Source of the DNA: Psychrobacter immobilis
GTDB lineage: Bacteria; Pseudomonadota; Gammaproteobacteria; Pseudomonadales; Moraxellaceae
Direction of reading: 5' to 3'
Assembly (NCBI GenBank): GCA_904846265.1
Contig: CAJHAA010000019.1
Coordinates: 1 to 63,933 of the forward strand
Length of the DNA: 63,933 nt
Part shown: one piece after another, positions 1 to 8,399 of the stretch
Layout of the letters: each line of letters starts with the position of its first letter
Numbering within the stretch: position 1 is the stretch's first letter
The notes under the pieces: generated by a model
Seen by the model: the letters and a program-made list of their open reading frames with translations, nothing else
Told to the model about the DNA's origin: nothing
Databases searched by the model: none
Program-made: the position numbers and the translations under genes

Positions 1-129
1 AATCACATCAATGGCATTGAGAACTTTTGGAACCAGTCTAAACGAATACTCAGAAAATATAATGGGATCGATAAGAAGAACTTCCATTTATTTTTAAAAG
101 AGTGTGAGTTTAGATTCAACTATGGATAA
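1..129 (+). mobile_element. C-terminal end of an IS1595-family (ISXO2-like) transposase, cut by the window edge
   Basis: Frame 1 is open from the first base and ends at a TAA at 127-129, giving 42 residues. They include HINGIENFWNQSKR and a closing FLKECEFRFNYG, which is the typical end of the ISXO2-like DDE transposase domain of IS1595-family elements (GIENFW, then LKECEFRFN). The start lies outside the window, so completeness and activity cannot be judged. No clear terminal inverted repeat could be recognised between the stop and the next gene at 265. Confidence 0.8.
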
Positions 130-264
130 CCGTCTACTCAGCTTAAAACTCTGAGAATATGGTGTGATGTTTAATCCTTATCTACTACAGCCCCAAATAT
201 AATATCCATTATCAGCGGCCTATCTGCCTGCTCGTTAATACTATTTTGAGAATCATCTAAAAGT

Positions 265-948
265 GTGAGTAAATTGCCCATGTGGAATAATAGCCTACAG
301 ACCCTCTTGGTCGGTACGATAATGGCAGTCGGTGTGTCGCTCAGTGGCTGTGATAGCAGTAAAGACGACGCCCAAAACCAAGATGCCGATATGAGCGAGC
401 AAACCGTTGCTGACAATACGCTAGTACAGGACAATGCTGCGCCGAACGCTGATTTAGACGGCGCTACTGCTCAGCAAGGTACACAAGTGAAATATGACGT
501 TGCAGAATGGGGCACTAAAAATGTAGCGTCACTGAACGTCGATAATTTAGATGAGATCAAAGCGACTTTTGGCAAGGTCATGAGCACTGATGAGAACAGC
601 CTCGACTATGCCAGCAATCCAGCCGCCAAATATCGCTTTATGGATACCGATGCGCCGTATTTGGATCTGATTGATTCTGAAAAATATCTCGAACTGGGCT
701 GGTACTTTGCCAATCCTACTGACTCTGATAAAGAAAAAGAGATAAGTCAAAACCATGCCGAAAAAGCGCATAAGCTTGCCCGCCAACTGATGGGTGATGA
801 GGGCGGACAACTGATTTCTGATATGCTTAATGGTCAAATTATCAAAAATAAAGTCATCGGTGGTCAAAAAATAGAACTGGCAAAATGTGAGTTCTACAGT
901 TGTATGTTGGTCATTAATAAATCTGCTGCCCAAACAGATAAGAAGTAA
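265..948 (+). CDS. Hypothetical lipoprotein
   Basis: This 227-residue protein begins with a hydrophobic stretch ending in a lipobox (VSLSGC, Cys29 in this numbering), so it should be a lipid-anchored envelope protein. Residues about 30-75 are acidic and rich in Asp, Gln and Ala, a disordered linker. The rest is soluble with a short CEFYSC motif near the C terminus. No known domain was recognised. The start is uncertain: a GTG at 265 adds a Lys to the signal-peptide n-region, while an ATG at 280 gives a shorter signal; neither has a good ribosome binding site. It ends 3 bp before the pabC frame, so the two may be cotranscribed. Confidence 0.75.
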   Translation: MSKLPMWNNSLQTLLVGTIMAVGVSLSGCDSSKDDAQNQDADMSEQTVADNTLVQDNAAPNADLDGATAQQGTQVKYDVAEWGTKNVASLNVDNLDEIKATFGKVMSTDENSLDYASNPAAKYRFMDTDAPYLDLIDSEKYLELGWYFANPTDSDKEKEISQNHAEKAHKLARQLMGDEGGQLISDMLNGQIIKNKVIGGQKIELAKCEFYSCMLVINKSAAQTDKK

Positions 949-951
949 GCT

Positions 952-1911
952 GTGCTAGCTATCATGCCGCTCAATAATTGGCTATGCATACATCCATCAA
1001 GTGCTACGACGGATATCTCAGACACAGTATCGCTAGACAATCGTGGGTTGGCATATGGCGATGGATTTTTTACCACGATGGGGGTCATCGATGGGCAGAT
1101 ACTGTGGTTGGCTCATCATCAGCAGCGCCTTATTTCCCATGCTGAAGCTTTACAACTTGAATTCGACAGTCACTCTGTATTGGCTATAATACGGACGCAT
1201 GCCGCGCAAATACAACAAGGCATGCTGAAGCTGATGGTGACTCGCGCCGTGCAAGATGTCCGTGGTTATGGCTATGTGCCAACCGCATCTGGTAGCGCTT
1301 GTGAGGTTTGGCTGAAATCCTCTGCGATGATCGTCACTACGACTGAGCAATTACGCTTGCCTGATGGACGCTTAATCCCCATGCAGCCTATCAGTTCTGC
1401 CATTTGCCTATCTTCGCAGCTTGCCTGCTTACCGCCACCATTAGCCGGACTCAAAAGCCTCAATCGCCTCGACAATGTGCTGGCAAGTGGTGAGTTACAA
1501 GGCATCAAAACCCAAGTATTTGAAAACTGTATCAAACCCAGCATCAGTGAGGGGCTGCTACGAGATATGAGTGGTCGTTGGGTTGAAGGTACGATGAGCA
1601 ATGTATTTTATCAATTATCAGAGCAGCAATCCTCAAAATCCGCAAGCCATTTAGACATCAATAAAAATGATCCGAATTATTTAGACCAAGGTCAATGGTA
1701 TACACCATCCATGGCGCAATCGGGCGTGGCTGGTGTGATGCGGCAAGTTATTATCGACGCTTTATCTAATAGCAAACATCCCGTCATTATCAGGTCATTG
1801 CAAGATGAAGATCTACCGCATTTAAGCAAGCTATTTTTTTGTAATGCGCTGCGCGGTGTCATGCCAATGATTAGCCTGACGTTATTATCGGGTGAAATGG
1901 TGAGATTTTAA
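952..1911 (+). CDS. pabC: Aminodeoxychorismate lyase (PabC)
   Basis: A class IV PLP-dependent enzyme that releases pyruvate from 4-amino-4-deoxychorismate to make p-aminobenzoate for folate synthesis in the cytoplasm. Family signs are the N-terminal DNRGLAYGDGFFTT motif, the LAGLKSLNRLDNVLA block containing the probable PLP lysine (Lys168 counted from the GTG), and the VEGTMSNVF motif. At 319 residues it is longer than the usual 270 or so, owing to an insert around residues 220-245. The start may be GTG 952 or ATG 964; the ATG gives MPLNNWLC, a common PabC beginning. In many gammaproteobacteria pabC directly precedes mltG and tmk; here about 1.8 kb of other genes intervenes. Confidence 0.92.
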   Translation: MLAIMPLNNWLCIHPSSATTDISDTVSLDNRGLAYGDGFFTTMGVIDGQILWLAHHQQRLISHAEALQLEFDSHSVLAIIRTHAAQIQQGMLKLMVTRAVQDVRGYGYVPTASGSACEVWLKSSAMIVTTTEQLRLPDGRLIPMQPISSAICLSSQLACLPPPLAGLKSLNRLDNVLASGELQGIKTQVFENCIKPSISEGLLRDMSGRWVEGTMSNVFYQLSEQQSSKSASHLDINKNDPNYLDQGQWYTPSMAQSGVAGVMRQVIIDALSNSKHPVIIRSLQDEDLPHLSKLFFCNALRGVMPMISLTLLSGEMVRF

Positions 1912-1917
1912 GCGATT

Positions 1918-2115
1918 CTAATCGTATTTAAAAATATTAAACCTGGTATCAATAAAGTCATCTGGGTACAAAATAACTTCCTCGTTTCGATACATATCTC
2001 GCACTTTTGATAGTGCTTCTTGCTCGTTCTCTGCGTTAACTTCTACGATGTTACTTAGCGTTTCAACAATTTCTATCTGAAAAACTATCTTCAATTTCTT
2101 ATCTATTTTTATCAT
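1918..2115 (-). CDS. DpnD/PcfM-like small protein
   Basis: This 65-residue protein has the pattern IVFQIEIVETLSNIVEV, then EQEALSKVRDMYRNEE, then an acidic YPDDFIDT. That matches my memory of the DpnD/PcfM-like family, named for the partner of the DpnI nuclease gene in Streptococcus pneumoniae. Its biochemical role is unknown. I chose the ATG at 2115 because GGAAA lies just upstream; a TTG at 2127 would add four residues. The assignment is strengthened by the DpnI-type endonuclease gene 0.7 kb away on the same strand. An unrelated gene on the opposite strand lies between them. Confidence 0.7.
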   Translation of the reverse strand: MIKIDKKLKIVFQIEIVETLSNIVEVNAENEQEALSKVRDMYRNEEVILYPDDFIDTRFNIFKYD

Positions 2116-2270
2116 CACTATTTCCAATATACCCTTATTAAAATTTCTTTAGCATTCATATCCGCTAAGTTAACAAAGGCGCTTAAAAAGAAGTGATCGT
2201 CTTTTGTGACAAAGCCTTGTGCGATAAGTAAAATCGATCAATGATAGTGTTTTGATAAGGAGAGATATCC

Positions 2271-2837
2271 ATGGACTACGTCTACGAAGATGAACGAATA
2301 CCTTTACAAATCCGTCGACTATTAATTTTTGATGAGATTTGCAAATTAGCAAAAAAACAACCTGATGAAATTATTCATTTATCAAGATTCACTGAATTAT
2401 CGCTCGGTGTTATGTATTTGAAAGACTTTAAAAAGTTTATCGCGTTTGGCGGCGTGTTTGAGTACGCAGAAACAAGAGAAGAAGTTATCGAGCAGCGTAT
2501 TAGAGTTTTTCCTAACGATGAACCAGTCACACGTGCGCTGACAGTCAATTTAAAACAGTTTACTCAGCCTGCGCGCACAGCTATCCAGCTGGTCTGCTAT
2601 TGGAATAACTATATTAAAAATAGAATGCACGCTTACGTTGATTATCGTGAAGAGCACTTTTTTAAAATCAATGATGAAATTGATGGAGAGTATCCACCGC
2701 ATAAGTTTCATGGCCGTTTAGTTGCAACGGCACGTTTACCTTTATGGGACGATAGAGAGGAGTTAATTGCAGACGTGTACCGTGATAATGAGGGAAAACC
2801 AAGGCCTGAGCGATTCAATGAGAAACGTTTAATATAA
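2271..2837 (+). CDS. Unknown protein inside the DpnI-like locus
   Basis: A 188-residue soluble protein with no signal peptide or membrane segment and no family that I recognise. It is rich in charged and aromatic residues, with an Arg/Glu-rich N terminus (YEDERIPLQIRR) and a C-terminal half containing HAYVDYREEHFF and LPLWDDREEL. A strong ribosome binding site (AAGGAGAG, 7 bp before the ATG) argues that it is a real gene. It is divergent from the DpnD-like gene and its last 9 bp overlap the end of the DpnI-like gene convergently. This tight packing suggests it belongs to the same acquired module, perhaps as an accessory or control protein; that is inference only. Confidence 0.7.
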   Translation: MDYVYEDERIPLQIRRLLIFDEICKLAKKQPDEIIHLSRFTELSLGVMYLKDFKKFIAFGGVFEYAETREEVIEQRIRVFPNDEPVTRALTVNLKQFTQPARTAIQLVCYWNNYIKNRMHAYVDYREEHFFKINDEIDGEYPPHKFHGRLVATARLPLWDDREELIADVYRDNEGKPRPERFNEKRLI

Positions 2838-3586
2838 TTTGCAATAACGCCCACGACCAGTAAATTCAATAATACCTCTATCGCGTAACATTTGTAATTG
2901 CTGACGGATTTTATCGTTAATATGGTTGTTTTCGGGATGTTTAATCTTTAATAATTCGGCAAACGCATAAACTTGATTGAGAGAGAAAGTAGTATCCAGT
3001 CTATCGATACACTGCCAAACATCTAACCACGTGAGGTCGTAGATTGCTCGCGTAAAAACAAGGTTTTTTGAAATTGCTCGGTGACATTATCGCGTGGTAC
3101 GACTTGCTGGTTTTTCACCAAAAATACTTTGCCTGATTCGGGCACTTGTCGTAAATCAATATTGCAACCAACCCAACCGGCACGTTTAGCAGTGACTGAT
3201 AAAGGCTTACGTTTAACAATCATATCCGGTTTAAAAAAATGCTTAGGAATAACCAGGAAGTTGTTAACGCTATATTCTTGAGAATAGGTTAAAAAGAAAA
3301 AGTTAGGATTATTGTCGCTATTGATACGCTCAATCATAGTGTCATAAGCGCCGTCATTGATAATTTTGCTTAATTTTGCTTGCTTACTTTTCAGCTCATA
3401 TTGCTCATTACAATTTGCACAATAAAAGTCAGCGACAGGCTGATTGTTAGTAAATTCCGCCAATGGTTCAGCATCGCAATTAGGGCAGTAACTTTGCTTA
3501 GCAACCCAATCTTCACTGAGTACTCTAATAATTTGACTAGGCGACTTGTAATTTTTGGCAAGGTTTTGATTAAAATGTAGGTTCAT
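2829..3586 (-). pseudogene. DpnI-type methyl-directed restriction endonuclease, frameshifted
   Basis: The first 187 codons encode the DpnI catalytic domain. The four zinc-binding cysteines (34, 37, 56, 59) and the PD-D/ExK residues Asp53, Glu64 and Lys66 (PVADF, YELK) are present, followed by INDGAYDTM and NPNFFFLTY. The frame stops at 3023-3025 after TTSRG. A different frame continues from about 3029 to a TAA at 2829-2831 with about 67 residues (WLDVWQCIDRL, then NDKIRQQLQMLRDRGIIEF and GRGRY). That is the C-terminal winged helix of DpnI, the second methyl-GATC binding domain. The summed length of about 254 equals DpnI. The family cuts Gm6ATC, so the host should lack Dam methylation. The catalytic domain could still be made alone, but the enzyme is probably impaired. 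Confidence 0.9.
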
Positions 3587-3753
3587 AACCAGTTTTCGTT
3601 ATTAGAGAAAAGGAAAAACGCCAAAAGAAGGTAGAAATATTAGCCCATATCAGCAGGCGTAAATACCAAGATAATTGATAAGCTAAGCAAATACCATTGA
3701 AAATCGCACGGTTCAGTGCTAAATTCTAGCAAACTTCTGCCTCGCGAGTTGCC

Positions 3754-5046
3754 ATGAGCAAGCCTACATCTGAAACGCCTCCTGAACGTCCTAATGAAAC
3801 GCCATCGAATAAACCAGATAGCAGTGTTGAGGAGCGTGTCGATACCACACTACCAGACACGCAACCAGCAGTTGATGGAGTAGAGGAAACGCCAGCGACA
3901 GATGTGTCACTCATCAGTGGAGCGGCTAAGCCACGCGAATATAAAGCGGATAATCAATCGTTCTTTATGCAGCGTGGTTATCAAGTGTTGCTAGTGCTGG
4001 GGCTTATCGCTGCGTTTTTCTTAGTGATGGTCTATCAGACATTGTTTGGGCGGATTGAGCAGCCAAAGCAAATGGTCACTATTGAGCAGGGTCAGAGCTA
4101 TTATGGCTTACTGCCGCAGTGGCAACAGCAAATCCCGCTGTTTTCTGCCACGATTGCCAAGCTCTATATGAAAACACAAGTCGATGGCCCCTTACATGCT
4201 GGTATTTATCAATTACCAGAAAACCCTACCTTTGCTGAAACGCTACATATACTTGGGCAAGGGGTAAAAGCATCGATGGTAAAGGTGCAAATCATCGAAG
4301 GCAAAACCTCTAAAGATTTATATCAGACGTTACGGGATAATAAAGGCATCAAAAAAGAGGTGCTGACCGACGATAGTGGCAATGATAGAGACAATGCTGG
4401 TATTGCTCAAGCGTTGGATTTGGTTGGTATATTGCCAAATGAAGTGATTAATAGTAGCGACCCTATCGTCAATCACAATCTTGAAGGTTGGTTTGCCCCT
4501 GACACTTATTATTATGGGGAAGGCAGCACTGATAAGCAGGTACTGACCGATTTATATAAGCGTCAACAGCAAGTATTGACTGAGGCGTGGGAAAATCGTG
4601 CGCCCAATTTGCCTTATAAGACGCCTTATGAGGCGTTAGTGATGGCCTCTATTATCGAAAAAGAAACCAGTGTGGCAGAAGAGCGTCCTTTGGTCTCTGC
4701 GGTGTTTAGAAATCGCTTAGATAAAAGCATGCGAATGCAGACCGATCCGACCATCATCTATGGTATGGGCAGTCGCTATGAAGGCAACATTCGCCGTAAA
4801 GACATTGATGAAAAAACGTCTTATAACACTTATCAAATTGATGGCCTACCGCCAACACCTATCGCGCTACCATCTGCTGCCTCTATCGAAGCGACCTTGC
4901 ACCCAGCAGATAGTGACGCATTGTACTTTGTAGCGACAGGTAATGGCGGGCACAAATTTACCAATAGCTTGGCGGCGCACAATCAAGCGGTAAAAGAATA
5001 TCTCGGCGTCATGCGTGAGAAAAAATCACAAACCCCGCCGCAGTAA
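3754..5046 (+). CDS. mltG: Endolytic murein transglycosylase (MltG)
   Basis: A membrane-anchored lytic transglycosylase that cleaves nascent glycan strands in the periplasm and limits their length. Residues 1-70 form a Pro/Thr/Glu-rich cytoplasmic tail, longer than in E. coli. A single membrane helix follows at about 76-95, then a LysM-like region and the YceG catalytic domain with EGWFAPDTYYY, MASIIEKET (Glu302 the likely catalytic residue) and RMQTDPTIIYGMG. The C-terminal PTPIALPSAASIEA and the HKFTNSLAAHNQAV block are also typical. The total of 430 residues is longer than the usual 340 because of the N-terminal tail. Its stop lies 90 bp before tmk, consistent with the conserved pair. Confidence 0.95.
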   Translation: MSKPTSETPPERPNETPSNKPDSSVEERVDTTLPDTQPAVDGVEETPATDVSLISGAAKPREYKADNQSFFMQRGYQVLLVLGLIAAFFLVMVYQTLFGRIEQPKQMVTIEQGQSYYGLLPQWQQQIPLFSATIAKLYMKTQVDGPLHAGIYQLPENPTFAETLHILGQGVKASMVKVQIIEGKTSKDLYQTLRDNKGIKKEVLTDDSGNDRDNAGIAQALDLVGILPNEVINSSDPIVNHNLEGWFAPDTYYYGEGSTDKQVLTDLYKRQQQVLTEAWENRAPNLPYKTPYEALVMASIIEKETSVAEERPLVSAVFRNRLDKSMRMQTDPTIIYGMGSRYEGNIRRKDIDEKTSYNTYQIDGLPPTPIALPSAASIEATLHPADSDALYFVATGNGGHKFTNSLAAHNQAVKEYLGVMREKKSQTPPQ

Positions 5047-5136
5047 TTTAATCCTCTATCTTTTCTCAAAACCTATCGTGAACTGAGCGTTATGCAACTG
5101 TCTACATAACGCTCATCAATGACATAAGGTCATATC

Positions 5137-5874
5137 ATGTCAGCATCTATACAAGACCACGTATCTCAAACAGTCCAGTCGCAAGCAAGTCAGCCCAAAA
5201 CAAGTCAGCCCAAAGCAAGCAATGACATCAGTGATATCGCACTCAATCAAGGGCGCTTTATCAGTTTTGAAGGTACTGAGGGCGTAGGCAAAACGACTGC
5301 CATAGAGCAGCTGTGCACACGCTTAGACGATAACAATATTGCGTATCTGCGTACCCGTGAGCCGGGTGGTAGCCCGTTTGCAGAACGTTTGCGCGCTATA
5401 TTATTGGACCCTGCGACCGACATCAATGATGATACAGAGCTATTGCTACTATTTGCGGCGCGCTGCGATCATATGCAGCAAGTGATTCTGCCAGCGCTAC
5501 AACGTGGGACGTGGGTAATATGCGATCGTTTTACCGATTCTACTATTGCTTATCAAGGCTTTGGGCGCGCACATGGCGATGCGGTGGTACGAGCCAAAAT
5601 TGAATCACTTATCGAGCAGTTTGTGCCGCAACTACCTGAGCTGACATTGTGGCTGGATTTGCCCGTATTAGAAGGCATGGCACGCGCTAATAAACGTAGC
5701 GCCGCTGATAGATTTGAGCAGCAAGCGACCGAATTTTTTACTTGGGTGCATAAAGGCTTTAACACGCTGGCGACTCAGCACCCCGAACGGATACAGCGCA
5801 TTGACGCATCAGGCAGCGCCGATGAGGTGAGCGCGCGAGTATGGCAGGCGGTACAAGGCAGATTTGATGTTTAG
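5137..5874 (+). CDS. tmk: Thymidylate kinase
   Basis: Phosphorylates dTMP to dTDP in the cytoplasm for dTTP synthesis. The P-loop is at residues 45-54 (FEGTEGVGKTT), followed by the REPGGSPFAERLR dTMP-binding motif and the DRFTDSTIAYQGFGR motif. The usual length is about 210 residues; this one has 245 because of a roughly 40-residue polar N-terminal extension rich in Ser and Gln. The extension contains a 15-bp direct repeat (5187-5201 and 5202-5216) encoding SQPK repeats. AAGG precedes the ATG. A strong terminator follows, so the pabC-mltG-tmk direction ends here; holB is not the next gene. Confidence 0.95.
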   Translation: MSASIQDHVSQTVQSQASQPKTSQPKASNDISDIALNQGRFISFEGTEGVGKTTAIEQLCTRLDDNNIAYLRTREPGGSPFAERLRAILLDPATDINDDTELLLLFAARCDHMQQVILPALQRGTWVICDRFTDSTIAYQGFGRAHGDAVVRAKIESLIEQFVPQLPELTLWLDLPVLEGMARANKRSAADRFEQQATEFFTWVHKGFNTLATQHPERIQRIDASGSADEVSARVWQAVQGRFDV

Positions 5875-5910
5875 TCACTGATTTTATACAGCCATCACCT
5901 AGCCAAATAA

Positions 5911-5941
5911 AAAGCCCCAACATTGCGTTGGGGCTTTTGTG
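5911..5941. terminator. Bidirectional intrinsic terminator between tmk and the antiporter gene
   Basis: A perfect 10-bp stem (AAAGCCCCAA at 5911-5920 with its complement at 5928-5937) encloses a 7-nt loop and has T and A runs on both sides. It serves the convergent genes tmk (+) and the antiporter (-). Confidence 0.9.
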
Positions 5942-6011
5942 TTTTATAAACGGTTATATTCTATAAAGTATCAAAACAGTCATCAAGATATTATCAAAAC
6001 TGTGGCAACGA

Positions 6012-8399
6012 TTATTTATCCTGTTTATTCACCGCTTTATTATTTGAAATTTCCTGAATATTGCCTTTGTTGATGTTGTCTTTAGTGATATCGCCTTTAG
6101 TAATATCGCCATCAGAGCTTGCATTGGTTGTATTATCTTGACCAGAGTCGGGTAAACGATTTGGATCAAGCGCGCCCTTCTTTGTTTTAGGTGCGTTGCC
6201 ATTACCATTCGTACTACTATTGTTAGACACCTTATTTTTAGGAATTGCCTTCGAAGTCGCTGTCGAGTTGGCTGACATGACGCCTTTATTAACGACGTCA
6301 ATAGACTCATCTTTTGACGCTATCACTTTGTCATTTAAGGTGTCTGGCGTGGTTTTAGTTTCAGCACTGTCGCTCGAATGGTTTGATACCTCATTATTTG
6401 CATTTTTCTCAACGCCTCTCTGCTCAGTGATTTTCTGCTCAGCGATTATTTCTTTAGCGCTGTCGCTATCAGTGGTACTGGATTGTTCTGTTGCATCAAC
6501 ATTATTATCGTTCAGCTCTTTTTCTTTACGCTTTTCAGGTGCTTTTGAGCTGGACTCAAAGTTAGCATCAGCTGCCAGTCGCGCCTGCTCTTGTTTAGGT
6601 GTCACGTCGACAGGTTTTGGCTGTACTTCATCTTCCACTACCAGTGAGATGAGCTTGCGATCGCGTGGCACGATGCCATCAAACTTATCGGTAATGACGT
6701 GTAGCTTGCCTTCTTTGTCGATTGTATACAGCGGCACGAATTGCTTATTGTCGGCTTTGTATTGCTCAAAGCTGTAGCTGTCGGTGATGTTGGTAATCTT
6801 GATACGGGCTTTTTTCGACAGCATGCTGGCAAGTTTGGTGTAGGTGACGTCTTTGCCAAACAGCCACTGCGAGTGGAAGTTGCCTTGCTTATCATCGCGC
6901 TCGCTTTTGACCTTTTCGTCGCTGAACTTGAGACGGTACAATTTGCGCTCACCAAATTCATGACGATAATGAATTTCAGACAAGGTATTCATCTCTTTGT
7001 CCATACTCATGGCAAACAGACGACCGATACCGATCAGGTCAAGATGATGATCGGCATGATCAGAGATAGGATTGCCAAAATAAGTACGCAGACCGCTCAT
7101 GCGTGCGCGGGCAATATTGGTATAGTTGTTGTGTGCGACGATGACATCAAAGCCTTGATCTTTTAGAGAAGTTGCTACCAAAAGCGCAATGGGATTTGAG
7201 CCGACGATAAGAATACCATTGGTCTCAGGCTCACGGACACCCAGCAAGTTGCCGACTATTTTCGCCCCCAAGCCCTGAATCATAACCGTGCCAATAATGA
7301 CCATGAATACTAAGGGCACGAGCAGTTCAACACCTTGAATATCATACTCTTGCAGACGAATAGCAAACAGTGATGAGATGGCTGCAGCGACGATACCACG
7401 TGGCCCGATCCAACTAATCATCAGCTTTTCATTGGTCTTTAAGTTTGAGCCAATAGACGATGCCCAAACGGATAATGGTCGCGCCACAAACATGACGATA
7501 GCAAGTAACACCAGACCTGCGAAACCAACGCTAAGTAAGCTTTCCAGCTCTACACGTGCTGCAAGGATAATAAACAGCACAGAGATAAGAAGGATGGTTA
7601 AAGATTCATTGAACTCTAAAATCGTATCGCGTGGAAATTTTGGCCAATTCGCCAATGCCACGCCCAATACGGTGACTGTCAATAGCCCAGACTCATGCTC
7701 TAAATGGTTCGATACTGAAAATAACACCAAGACAAAAGCAAGCGTAAAGACATTGCGTAAAAACTCAGGAATCATATGCCGACGCATCAAGAAGGCAAGC
7801 AGCCAAGCGCCTGCCATACCCATCGCTGTCGCTAATACCACGATTTTGGCAAACAATAAGATACTGCTGGCTTCGCCGCCTGAGATGATGTATTCATAGA
7901 CCAAAACCACGGCAATAGCGCCGATTGGGTCAATGATGATACCTTCCCATTTGAGGATATTAGAGATGGTCTTATTGGGACGCACACTACGTAATAGCGG
8001 CATAATCACCGTTGGACCCGTGACGCACACGAGCGCACCGAACAGCAAAGCAATCAGTGGATCGACATCGAATAAGAGATAAGTCGATAACGCCACGATA
8101 GCAATAGTGATAAGTACACCGACCGACACCAGCATTTGCACCACGGTGCCATGCTGTTTAATCTCGTCAAACTCTAACGTCAGCGAACCTTCAAATAGGA
8201 TAATCGCCACGCCCAAAGAGATGAAGGGGAACATCAGCTCCCCCAGCACCAAGTCAGGATCGAAGACTCCCAGCACTGGGCCCACGATAATGCCAATCAG
8301 TAATAAAAATAAAATGGACGGTTGCTTTAAATACCAAGCCAACCATTGGGCAGCAATGCCAATCCCAACCACGCCAGATAATAATAGGGCGGTATCCAT
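6012..8399 (-). CDS. Cation/proton antiporter (CPA1, NhaP-type) with a TrkA-N-like domain and a long disordered tail
   Basis: An inner-membrane Na+(K+)/H+ exchanger of 795 residues. Residues 1 to about 390 hold some 12 membrane helices with family motifs (FEGSLTL, VTGPTVIMPLLRSVRPN, LKWEGIIIDPIGAIAVV, SWIGPRGIVAAAIS). A soluble Rossmann-like TrkA-N module follows (GILIVGSNPIALLVATSLK, then YFGNPISDHADHHLDL), probably nucleotide-binding and regulatory. The last 170 or so residues are polar and low complexity (Ser, Thr, Asn, Lys) with imperfect GDITK repeats, and are not expected in typical family members. Substrate specificity cannot be read from sequence. The start is an ATG preceded by AAAAGGATC. 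It is monocistronic. Confidence 0.9.
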   Translation of the reverse strand: MDTALLLSGVVGIGIAAQWLAWYLKQPSILFLLLIGIIVGPVLGVFDPDLVLGELMFPFISLGVAIILFEGSLTLEFDEIKQHGTVVQMLVSVGVLITIAIVALSTYLLFDVDPLIALLFGALVCVTGPTVIMPLLRSVRPNKTISNILKWEGIIIDPIGAIAVVLVYEYIISGGEASSILLFAKIVVLATAMGMAGAWLLAFLMRRHMIPEFLRNVFTLAFVLVLFSVSNHLEHESGLLTVTVLGVALANWPKFPRDTILEFNESLTILLISVLFIILAARVELESLLSVGFAGLVLLAIVMFVARPLSVWASSIGSNLKTNEKLMISWIGPRGIVAAAISSLFAIRLQEYDIQGVELLVPLVFMVIIGTVMIQGLGAKIVGNLLGVREPETNGILIVGSNPIALLVATSLKDQGFDVIVAHNNYTNIARARMSGLRTYFGNPISDHADHHLDLIGIGRLFAMSMDKEMNTLSEIHYRHEFGERKLYRLKFSDEKVKSERDDKQGNFHSQWLFGKDVTYTKLASMLSKKARIKITNITDSYSFEQYKADNKQFVPLYTIDKEGKLHVITDKFDGIVPRDRKLISLVVEDEVQPKPVDVTPKQEQARLAADANFESSSKAPEKRKEKELNDNNVDATEQSSTTDSDSAKEIIAEQKITEQRGVEKNANNEVSNHSSDSAETKTTPDTLNDKVIASKDESIDVVNKGVMSANSTATSKAIPKNKVSNNSSTNGNGNAPKTKKGALDPNRLPDSGQDNTTNASSDGDITKGDITKDNINKGNIQEISNNKAVNKQDK

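Noticed and set aside
6196..6777. 193-codon plus-strand frame inside the antiporter gene
   Set aside because: It is the antisense of the low-complexity tail; Ser/Leu-rich shadow with no start signal.
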